Assembly (NCBI RefSeq): GCF_947378715.1
Contig: NZ_CANCLE010000041.1
Span: forward strand, 1-26,248
Length of the DNA: 26,248 nt
Source: Phenylobacterium aquaticum
Lineage (GTDB): Bacteria; Pseudomonadota; Alphaproteobacteria; Caulobacterales; Caulobacteraceae
Direction: 5' to 3'
This document shows, in pieces, positions 8,169 to 14,479 of the stretch. Each line of letters starts with the position of its first letter. Position 1 is the stretch's first letter. The translations under genes and the position numbers were made by a program. The notes under the pieces are model-generated. The model made no database searches. It saw only the letters and a list, made by a program, of their open reading frames with translations, and was not told the DNA's origin.

Positions 8169-8220
8169 TTGACGCCCTTTGTCGCGCGCCGGTAATGAGC
8201 CCCACTCCGTGGATGGCTCA
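8169..8220 (+). promoter_or_regulatory. Candidate promoter and leader hairpin for the response regulator gene
   Basis: TTGACG (8169-8174) is a good -35 hexamer; a weak GTAATG lies 17 bases further on. Overlapping the expected transcript start, TGAGCC (8196-8201) pairs with GGCTCA (8215-8220), and inside it CCAC (8202-8205) pairs with GTGG (8209-8212) across a TCC loop. No T-run follows, so it is not a standard terminator for aroC. Confidence 0.35.
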
Positions 8221-8283
8221 GGTTGATCGCGTGAGGTCGTCGGCGCGCCCCTGCGGGCGGTTTCAAGAGACCCTCTGACGAAC

Positions 8284-8790
8284 GTGAAACTCGAAGCCCT
8301 CAAGATCCTGCTGGTCGATGACAACCACCACATGCGGGTGCTGTTGACCGAGATTCTGAGGGCCGTCGGGATCACCCATGTCTTCGAGGCCGGCGACGGC
8401 GCCGAGGCCCTGCAGACCCTGCGCACCCAGCCTGTCGACATCGTCATGACGGACCTGGCCATGTCGCCCCTGGACGGCATCGACTTCGTGCGGCTGCTGC
8501 GCAACGCCCCCGACAGCCCCAATCCGATGCTGCCCGTGATCATGATCACCGGGCACCTGACCGTGAAGCGGATCTGGGAGGCGCGCAACGCCGGGGTCAA
8601 CGAATTCCTGGCCAAGCCGATCACCGCGCGCGGCGTGCTGGAGCGGCTGCAGCTGGTGATCGACCATCCGCGCCCCTTCATCCGCACCGACGACTATTTC
8701 GGTCCCGATCGCCGCCGCCGCGCCGATCCGGCCCACCCTGGCCCCTGGCGTCGCGCCGGCGACGAGCTCAAGCGCCTGACCGGCGTTTAG
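8284..8790 (+). CDS. Response regulator with receiver domain
   Basis: A 168-residue cytosolic protein. Residues 6-125 form a CheY-like receiver with the acidic pair Asp12/Asp13 (LLVDDN), phosphoacceptor Asp57 (IVMTDLAM), the Thr of MITGH and the Lys of LAKPI. The remaining residues hold a short basic tail with DDYFGPDRRRR, a motif I recall from stand-alone receiver proteins in Caulobacterales; no DNA-binding or enzymatic output domain is visible. It likely relays phosphate or acts by protein contact. The GTG at 8284 starts the open frame. No histidine kinase gene is adjacent, so its partner is elsewhere. Confidence 0.9.
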   Translation: MKLEALKILLVDDNHHMRVLLTEILRAVGITHVFEAGDGAEALQTLRTQPVDIVMTDLAMSPLDGIDFVRLLRNAPDSPNPMLPVIMITGHLTVKRIWEARNAGVNEFLAKPITARGVLERLQLVIDHPRPFIRTDDYFGPDRRRRADPAHPGPWRRAGDELKRLTGV

Positions 8791-8862
8791 AGCCACCCCG
8801 GGCGAAGGGCGCCTTTTGGTGATCTTTCAGGGTTAATCGAAGGTTCCCGAAGGAGCCTGACC

Positions 8863-9087
8863 ATGTCCCCTCTGCGCAAGACCGTCCCTGGCAAGATCGG
8901 CGGCCTGGTCCTGATCCTGGGCCTGGGTCTCAGCCAGTCCGGCTGCATCGCGACCGCGGTGGGCGTGGTCGCCGGCACGGCCATCGGTATCACCGGCAAG
9001 GCCGTGGGCATGACCGCCAAGGGCGCCGGCATGGCGGTCGGCGCCGTCCTGCCCCACGACCACAAGAAGGACGAGGCCCGGCGCTAA
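8863..9087 (+). CDS. Small putative lipoprotein, 74 aa
   Basis: The ATG at 8863 is preceded by a clear AAGGAG ribosome site. The N-terminus (MSPLRKTVPGK) leads into a hydrophobic segment ending in LSQSGC, a credible lipobox with the cysteine at residue 28, so a lipidated envelope protein is likely. The remainder is Gly/Ala/Val-rich (TAVGVVAGTAIGITGKAVGMTAKGAG) and ends in a charged tail (HDHKKDEARR). Small Gly-rich lipoproteins of this sort are frequent in Caulobacteraceae, and their role is unknown. The stop overlaps the stop of queD on the other strand. Confidence 0.75.
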   Translation: MSPLRKTVPGKIGGLVLILGLGLSQSGCIATAVGVVAGTAIGITGKAVGMTAKGAGMAVGAVLPHDHKKDEARR

Positions 9088-9461
9088 GCCAAATTGAGCG
9101 CGCAGCTCTCGCCGATGGTCGGCCGCGAGATGGCGATCCGGCACAGACCCGGGAAGCGCGGCTTCAGCTTGTCGGCGAAATAGAGACAGATGTTCTCCAG
9201 GGTCGGGCTCTCCAGCCCGGCGGCCTCGTTCAGGACCCCATGGTCCAGGCCGGCGGCCACGGCCTTCAGCGCGCCCTCCAGGGCGGCCAGGTCCTCGACC
9301 CAGCCGACCGGCGGCTTGGCGCGGCCGCGCACGGTCGCCTCCACGCGGAACGAATGCCCATGCATGCGGGTATAGGGGCTGCCCTTAGGGCCGCCGTCGG
9401 GCAGGAAGTGGGCCGCGTCGAAGGTCGCGGCCTGGGTGATCTCGAATTCGGGCTGGGTCAT
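9084..9461 (-). CDS. queD: 6-carboxytetrahydropterin synthase-family protein (QueD)
   Basis: A 125-residue member of the COG0720/PTPS family, expected to convert dihydroneopterin triphosphate to 6-carboxy-5,6,7,8-tetrahydropterin for queuosine synthesis. The zinc ligands are visible as His18 (FDAAH) and His34/His36 (MHGHSF), with a later GLDHG containing the Asp-His pair and a C-terminal GES glutamate. The position four residues before the first His of HGH, normally the catalytic cysteine, is Tyr30. The gene lies 40 bp downstream of queE on the same strand, which supports a role in the same pathway. Its 3' end overlaps a convergent small gene by four bases. Confidence 0.92.
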   Translation of the reverse strand: MTQPEFEITQAATFDAAHFLPDGGPKGSPYTRMHGHSFRVEATVRGRAKPPVGWVEDLAALEGALKAVAAGLDHGVLNEAAGLESPTLENICLYFADKLKPRFPGLCRIAISRPTIGESCALNLA

Positions 9462-9501
9462 TCCGGGGAGGGCTTGAGGCGGCCCAGACGCTTGCGGGCG
9501 A

Positions 9502-10134
9502 CTAGGGGATGCCGAGGTACTTGTGGGTTTGCACGCTTAAACGCCAGCGAGGGTGCGTGAGGCAATAGGCGATCGCCGCCTGCGTGTTCTCGACGCGGTG
9601 CGGACCGTCCATGGGCTGCAGCAGGAAGCGCTCGAAATCCATCGCCTCGAAGCGGGTCGGATCGACACCCTTCTGGGGAAAGACCAGCTTCAGCTCCTGG
9701 CCCCGGGTCTGGACGACCGGCGCCTGGGCCTTGGGGCTGACGCAGATCCAGTCGACACCGTCGGGCGCGGCCAGTGTCCCGTTGGTCTCCAACGCGATGG
9801 AGAAGCCCCGGGCGTGGAAGGCTGCGATCAGGGTCGTGTCGAGCTGCAACAGGGGCTCGCCGCCGGTGCAGACCACCAGCCGCCCCTCATCGCCGCCCTC
9901 CCACTTGGCGGCCACGGCGTCGGCCAGGATCTCGGCCGTGGCGAAGCGTCCGCCCCCCGGTCCGTCCAGACCGACGAAATCGGTGTCGCAGAAATTGCAG
10001 ACCGCGGCGGCGCGGTCCTCCTCGCGGCCGGACCACAGATTGCAGCCCGCGAAGCGGCAGAACACCGCCGGCCGACCCGCCTGGCCGCCCTCGCCCTGGA
10101 GGGTCAGGAAGATCTCCTTGACGGCGTAGCTCAC
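9502..10134 (-). CDS. queE: 7-carboxy-7-deazaguanine synthase
   Basis: A 210-residue radical SAM enzyme that rearranges 6-carboxytetrahydropterin to 7-carboxy-7-deazaguanine. Cys31, Cys46 and Cys49 form the C-x14-C-x2-C cluster motif typical of QueE in place of the usual C-x3-C-x2-C. EIFLTLQGEG at the N-terminus and CTGGEPLLQ are further hallmarks. The start is taken as GTG at 10134, which overlaps the queC stop as GTGA; the open frame extends 15 codons upstream into queC but those residues do not match the family. The four-base overlap suggests coupled translation from the queC message. Confidence 0.96.
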   Translation of the reverse strand: MSYAVKEIFLTLQGEGGQAGRPAVFCRFAGCNLWSGREEDRAAAVCNFCDTDFVGLDGPGGGRFATAEILADAVAAKWEGGDEGRLVVCTGGEPLLQLDTTLIAAFHARGFSIALETNGTLAAPDGVDWICVSPKAQAPVVQTRGQELKLVFPQKGVDPTRFEAMDFERFLLQPMDGPHRVENTQAAIAYCLTHPRWRLSVQTHKYLGIP

Positions 10135-10877
10135 GACGCGGCCTCGGCGGCCAGGACCTGGCGGCCCGCCTGCGCCCACTGGTCCCAGCCCCGGGCCCGC
10201 AGCTCGCAGGCCGGGCAGGTCCCGCAGCCATGGCCCCAGGGGTGACGCTCGCCGCGCTCGCCGCGATAGCAGGTGTGGCTGTGCTCGAGGATCAGCTCGA
10301 CCAGCGGCTCGCCGCCCAGCCGCTTGGCCAGGCCCCAGGTCTCAGCCTTTGTCAGCCACATCAGCGGCGTCTCGATGACGAAGTCCTGGGCCATGCCCAT
10401 GTTGAGCGCGGTCTGCAGGGCGTCGAGGCTGTCGCGCCGGCAGTCGGGATAGCCTGAGAAGTCGGTCTCGCACATGCCGCCCACCAGGAACCGGGCCTTG
10501 CGCCGGTCGGCGAGCGCCGCAGCATAGGTCAGGAACACCAGGTTGCGGCCAGGCACGAAGGTGTTGGGCAGCCCCTTCTCGGTGATCTCGAAGGCGCGGT
10601 CGGCGGTCATGGCGGTGTCGCCCACAGCGCCGAAGCCAGTGAGGTCCAGCATGTGGTCCTCGCCCAGGCGATCGGCCCACAGCGGGAATTCCGCGAGGAT
10701 CCGGTCGCGGACCACGGACCGCTGGGCCAGCTCGACAGCGTGACGCTGGCCGTAGTCGAAGCCGACGGTCTCAACGTGATCATAGCGATCAAGGGCCCAG
10801 GCCAGACAGACGCTGGAGTCCTGGCCGCCTGAAAACAGCACAAGGGCGCGGGAGGGGGCGCGGGAGGGGGAGCTCAT
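10131..10877 (-). CDS. queC: 7-cyano-7-deazaguanine synthase
   Basis: A 248-residue ATP-dependent enzyme that turns 7-carboxy-7-deazaguanine into preQ0. The PP-loop motif SGGQDSS lies at residues 16-22. The C-terminal zinc site is visible as HTCYRGE followed by CGTCPAC, giving the four expected cysteines. The ATG at 10877 is chosen because the family begins just before the SGGQDSS strand; an ATG three codons upstream (10886) is equally possible. The open frame continues to 11102 but that part lies in the divergent promoter region. It is the first gene of a queC-queE-queD operon; no other queuosine gene is in the window. Confidence 0.96.
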   Translation of the reverse strand: MSSPSRAPSRALVLFSGGQDSSVCLAWALDRYDHVETVGFDYGQRHAVELAQRSVVRDRILAEFPLWADRLGEDHMLDLTGFGAVGDTAMTADRAFEITEKGLPNTFVPGRNLVFLTYAAALADRRKARFLVGGMCETDFSGYPDCRRDSLDALQTALNMGMAQDFVIETPLMWLTKAETWGLAKRLGGEPLVELILEHSHTCYRGERGERHPWGHGCGTCPACELRARGWDQWAQAGRQVLAAEAAS

Positions 10878-11042
10878 CGCCCCCATATGCAACTTGCGCA
10901 GGGTTTTCGAAAGCCCGTGGAATGACGCGGGCGGCGGCCTTCCGCCGACCAGGAACAGTACGGCTCCCGGCTTGCGGTCGGCGCTCCCCCCAAGACCCGC
11001 GACAGCCGCGAATCTCTTCCCCAGCGTAAAGGATGCAAAGCC

Positions 11043-11178
11043 GTCAAAGAACGGCGCTCGTTTTTGTACGTCGCGTTCTAAAGCGCGCCATTTGAGCCAC
11101 ATTCACCATGTGGCGTGACTGATTCCGGATCAGTTATCGACCATCACAATTGACGCCGGCGTCAGCGAACGGGAGTTT
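11043..11178 (+). promoter_or_regulatory. Control region of the first TonB-dependent receptor (copy A)
   Basis: Blocks here match the region 3198 bp downstream at constant offset: a 27-base block at 11043-11069 (25 identical), a 22-base block at 11080-11101 (20 identical), and the identical CATCACAATTGACG at 11142-11155. The last contains TTGACG (11150-11155), a -35 hexamer; the -10 position 17 bases on reads GAGTTT, also partly shared. Two inverted repeats occur only in this copy: GCCACAT/ATGTGGC (11096-11114) and ACTGAT/ATCAGT (11118-11134). No T-run terminator or known riboswitch is seen in the 10878-11280 interval. Confidence 0.6.
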
Positions 11179-11185
11179 CCCAACC

Positions 11186-11276
11186 GCTCGAGCGCCTCCC
11201 CGCGCCCGGGTTCTACTGCACAGAAGATCACCTGGGCGTCCAAGGGGTGGCCAACACCTCAGAGCCCTTTGGGAGG
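11186..11276 (+). promoter_or_regulatory. Candidate structured 5' leader of the first receptor (copy A)
   Basis: Hairpin P1 pairs 11186-11195 with 11202-11211 (nine of ten positions, one A-C mismatch) around the loop CTCCCC. Hairpin P2 pairs 11244-11249 with 11255-11260 around GCCAA. The Shine-Dalgarno GGGAGG lies at 11271-11276, four bases before the ATG, and its GGGAG can pair with the CTCCC of the P1 loop. The same architecture recurs at 14384-14475 with compensatory base changes. If TTGACG at 11150 is the -35 box, the transcript would begin at about the foot of P1. Confidence 0.55.
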
Positions 11277-11280
11277 AATC

Positions 11281-14043
11281 ATGACGCTATCCAATAGTCG
11301 CCGCCTGCGCGCCGCGCTGGCCGTCGGCGCTTCGGCCTTCGCCCTTTCCGCAGTCTCCGCGCCGGCCTTCGCCGCCGCCGCCGCCACTGCAGCTTCGGCG
11401 CCTGAAACGACCATGATCGAGGAATTGGTGGTCACCGCCGAAAAGCGGGAACAGAGCCTCCAGGACGTTCCGGTCGCCATTTCCGCCTTCACCAGCAAGA
11501 CCCGCGACCTGGTCGGGATCAACTCCGTCCAGGACCTGACCAACTTCACGCCGGGCTTCGTCTATTCGTCGGTGAATGACCGCGCCAGCATCCGCGGCGT
11601 CGGCCGCCTGACCAACATCCATGCCGTCGACGGCGCCGTCGCCATCTATATCGACGGCCTCTACACGACCTCGACCGTGTTCGCCGGCGCGCCGCCGCTG
11701 TTCATCGACCGGGTCGAAGTGCTGCGCGGGCCGCAGGGCACGCTGTACGGCCGCAACTCCATCGGCGGCACCGTGAACATCGTCTCGGCCCGCCCGACCG
11801 AGAGCATGACCGCCGAAGTCCGCGCGATCGCCGAAAACTACGGCTTCACCAACCTCCAGGCCTACGTTTCCGGGCCGATCACCGACAATCTGAAGTTCCG
11901 CCTGTCGGGCTACAAGCTCGACCAGCGCGACGGCTACTACACCAACGTCAACGCCAACATGCCGACGGAGGGTTCGAAGCGGAACGAGTATTCCGTCGAG
12001 CTGCAACTCGAGGCCAAGCTCGGCGAACATGCCGAGGCGTGGTTGAAGTACGGCGTGCTGAACTGGGATAACCGCGGCGGCCCCGGCGCCCGCTCAGGCT
12101 ATCTGGGCGACGCCTACGAAACCGGCCTGACGGACCCGAACTTCTCGGTCGTCTACAACCCGGTCCACGGCTACTCCACCGCGACCGGCGCCGGTGGCAT
12201 CGTTCCCGGCAGCCTCCAGCAGTTCAACGGCGGCACGACGACCACCAATCCGGCCATGGCCGATTCCCACAAGATCAACACCAATACCCCGATCCATGTG
12301 GGCCTCACCGACGTCCATCTGCTGACCTTCAACTTCGCCTATCACTTCCCGACCTTTGACGTGAAGTATGTGACGGGCCTGCAGAACTACACCTATGACA
12401 CGACGGGTGATCTGGATAACTCCAACGTCAAGTCGTACCAGATCCCGCTGGCCACTGGCTCGGCTTGCGGCAGCGTCCACACGCTGTTCAGCTTCGGGGT
12501 CTCCACCGTCGACTGTAGCCCGTTGACGGTTCAGGGCGTCGATACCTACGACTATTTCGAGAAGCCCAAGTGGTACAGCCACGAAATCGACTTCTCGTCG
12601 ACCACGGACGGGCCGCTGCAGTGGATCGCCGGTCTCTATTATTACCACGACACCTATTCGGCGACGAACACCCTGGACGGCTACAACGCCGCCCAGACCC
12701 AGATGCTGACCCCGGTCCTCGGCGCCGCCAAGAACCCCACGGGCGCCTTCTCGATCTCGGAATATAGCCTGGTCACCGAGAGCCGCGCCGCCTTCGGTCA
12801 GATCGACTGGCAGGCCACCGACACCCTGAAGTTCACCGCCGGCCTGCGTTACACCCAGGACAAGAAGTATGGCGTTGAAGACAAGCGGGTCGTCTGCTTC
12901 TCGGACGTCTGCATGCCGGGCCTCTACGCGGCCCTGGGTCTCAACGGCTTCGGTCCTGGCACTGCCGCCAACTGGGGTAGCCTGCTGGGCAACCTCGGCG
13001 CGCTTCCCGCGGTCGGCAAGGCCTTCGGCCTGGGCAACGCCCTGGCTCCGCTCGGCGGCCTCGGCAACGGCGCCTTCGACCTGACCACGGCCCTCGCGCC
13101 CACCACGACTGCGGCCGGCGCCAAGGGCGTCACCGATCCCGTGGTCTGCAAGGGCACGGTCTGCACCCAGTACACCATCGACCCCACCACCGGGAACATG
13201 GTCCGCCACCTGGGCGACAAGTCCGACGCCTGGACGGGTACGCTGGGTCTGCAGTGGGACCCGATGGCCGGAACCATGGTCTATGGCCGCTATAGCCGCG
13301 GCTACAAGGCCTTTGGTCTGTCGGCCGGCAGCGGCCTCAACGAGCCTGAAGCGGCTTCCGAGTTCGTCGATTCGATCGAACTTGGTCTGAAGAAGAACTT
13401 CGGCCGCAGCCTCCAGGTCAACGCGGCGCTGTTCAACTACAGCTACAAGGACCTGCAGGCGCCCGTGTCGGTGCGGATCGGGGCGACGACTGTCACCCAG
13501 TTCATCAACGTCCCGGAATCGCGCTCGCGGGGTCTGGAACTCGACGCCATCTGGCAGCCGACCCAGGCGCTGCGGTTCATGGCCGACTACTCGTTCAACG
13601 ACACCGAGATCACCAAGAGCGGCCTCTATGTCGACGTGAATGACAACGTCACCCCGGGCGCCGTCAGCGTGAAGGGCAACAAGCTGCCGCAAGCGCCGCG
13701 CAACAAGTTCGGCCTGAACGCCAACTACTCGTTCTTCCTGGACGCCGGCACCCTGACGGTCGGCGGCAACTATGTGTGGCGTGACAAGACCTACGCCAAC
13801 ATCTTCACCCAGACCTGGAATGAAGCCCCGACCTGGGATCAGGTCGACCTGCGTGCATCCTGGGCGCCGACCAGCGGCAAGTACACCCTCATCGCCTACG
13901 TCAAGAACGTCGGCGACACCGAGGGCTATGACGCCGCCGTGGCCGCATCTAACCGCAACGGCAATGTCCCGAACGGCGCCCGCAACTACGGCCTGACCCC
14001 GCCCCGGACCTACGGGATGGAACTGCACTACAAGTTCTTCTAG
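11281..14043 (+). CDS. TonB-dependent outer-membrane receptor, 920 aa
   Basis: The ATG at 11281 follows GGGAGG by four bases. A signal peptide (cleavage likely after APAFA, about residue 30) precedes a TonB-box-like segment IEELVVTAEKREQ. The plug domain is recognisable by VPVAISAF, TPGFVYSS, SIRGVG, VEVLRGPQGTLYGRNSIGGTVNI. The barrel occupies the rest and ends in HYKFF, with the terminal aromatic residue needed for outer-membrane assembly. It would import a scarce large substrate using TonB-ExbBD energy; the substrate is unknown. It differs from its tandem paralogue by a Gly/Ala/Leu-rich insertion (about residues 545-620) between two VC-x4-C motifs (Cys539/544 and Cys623/628), and a further Cys pair at 396/412, probably in extracellular loops. 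It is transcribed as a single gene ending in a strong terminator. Confidence 0.95.
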   Translation: MTLSNSRRLRAALAVGASAFALSAVSAPAFAAAAATAASAPETTMIEELVVTAEKREQSLQDVPVAISAFTSKTRDLVGINSVQDLTNFTPGFVYSSVNDRASIRGVGRLTNIHAVDGAVAIYIDGLYTTSTVFAGAPPLFIDRVEVLRGPQGTLYGRNSIGGTVNIVSARPTESMTAEVRAIAENYGFTNLQAYVSGPITDNLKFRLSGYKLDQRDGYYTNVNANMPTEGSKRNEYSVELQLEAKLGEHAEAWLKYGVLNWDNRGGPGARSGYLGDAYETGLTDPNFSVVYNPVHGYSTATGAGGIVPGSLQQFNGGTTTTNPAMADSHKINTNTPIHVGLTDVHLLTFNFAYHFPTFDVKYVTGLQNYTYDTTGDLDNSNVKSYQIPLATGSACGSVHTLFSFGVSTVDCSPLTVQGVDTYDYFEKPKWYSHEIDFSSTTDGPLQWIAGLYYYHDTYSATNTLDGYNAAQTQMLTPVLGAAKNPTGAFSISEYSLVTESRAAFGQIDWQATDTLKFTAGLRYTQDKKYGVEDKRVVCFSDVCMPGLYAALGLNGFGPGTAANWGSLLGNLGALPAVGKAFGLGNALAPLGGLGNGAFDLTTALAPTTTAAGAKGVTDPVVCKGTVCTQYTIDPTTGNMVRHLGDKSDAWTGTLGLQWDPMAGTMVYGRYSRGYKAFGLSAGSGLNEPEAASEFVDSIELGLKKNFGRSLQVNAALFNYSYKDLQAPVSVRIGATTVTQFINVPESRSRGLELDAIWQPTQALRFMADYSFNDTEITKSGLYVDVNDNVTPGAVSVKGNKLPQAPRNKFGLNANYSFFLDAGTLTVGGNYVWRDKTYANIFTQTWNEAPTWDQVDLRASWAPTSGKYTLIAYVKNVGDTEGYDAAVAASNRNGNVPNGARNYGLTPPRTYGMELHYKFF

Positions 14044-14070
14044 GTCCGACCTAGATTTCGACCCACGGAA

Positions 14071-14107
14071 GGGGCGCGCCGGAACTCGGCGCGCCCCTTT
14101 TTTCTTT
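14071..14107 (+). terminator. Intrinsic terminator of the first receptor gene
   Basis: A perfect 11-bp stem, GGGGCGCGCCG (14071-14081) with CGGCGCGCCCC (14087-14097), loop GAACT, followed by TTTTTTCTTTT. It separates the two receptor genes into independent transcripts. Confidence 0.95.
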
Positions 14108-14240
14108 TGCGCCTCGTCGGATGCGCCCAGCCCGGCTCGCACTCCTCGAACAGCTCGAATCGCGACGCTCGGCCATTATTTGAGTCATGGGTTTGGAAAG
14201 CTTGGCCACAGCCCGGCCTTCACCATTGATTCACAAACGG

Positions 14241-14376
14241 GTCAAAGAACGACGCTCGGTTTTGTACAGCCGATTTGAAAGCGCGGTATTTGAGCCACAA
14301 TACAGCGTAAGCGAATATGATTCACGATAACTAATCGCCCATCACAATTGACGGGTGCGCAGGCGGACACGAGGTT
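14241..14376 (+). promoter_or_regulatory. Control region of the second TonB-dependent receptor (copy B)
   Basis: The counterpart of 11043-11178 at an offset of exactly 3198 bp: the 27-base block at 14241-14267, the 22-base block at 14278-14299, and CATCACAATTGACG at 14340-14353 with -35 TTGACG at 14348-14353. The -10 position reads GAGGTT. The inverted repeats GCCACAT/ATGTGGC and ACTGAT/ATCAGT of copy A are not preserved here, so the two genes may respond to different additional signals. Confidence 0.6.
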
Positions 14377-14383
14377 CCGCGAC

Positions 14384-14475
14384 GTTCGGACGCCTCCCCG
14401 CGTCCGAGCCTCATCAACACGCGCATCACGCGGGCATGGGCAGGGTGAACCAACACCCTCCTGCGCCTTGGGAGG
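14384..14475 (+). promoter_or_regulatory. Candidate structured 5' leader of the second receptor (copy B)
   Basis: Hairpin P1 pairs 14384-14393 with 14400-14409 (all ten positions, eight of them perfect Watson-Crick next to the loop) around the loop CTCCCC at 14394-14399. Hairpin P2 pairs 14442-14447 with 14454-14459 around AACCAA. The Shine-Dalgarno GGGAGG is at 14470-14475. Against copy A the stems show changes that keep pairing: G-C to A-U in P1 (11192/11205 to 14390/14403), G-C to A-U in P2 (11244/11260 to 14442/14459), and wobble to Watson-Crick pairs. Confidence 0.55.
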
Positions 14476-14479
14476 ATTT

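Noticed and set aside
8831..8849. CtrA site (TTAA-N7-TTAA) before the small lipoprotein gene
   Set aside because: Only TTAA and a following TT match (TTAATCGAAGGTTCC); one half-site is not enough.
11185..11280. Cobalamin, preQ1 or other known riboswitch in the receptor leaders
   Set aside because: The leader is about 95 nt, far too short for a cobalamin element and without its conserved box; the A-rich tail and loop of preQ1-I are absent.
14348..14479. A longer N-terminus for the second receptor
   Set aside because: The extra 44 codons read through the conserved leader and precede the clear GGGAGG-ATG and signal peptide; the paralogue starts at the equivalent ATG.
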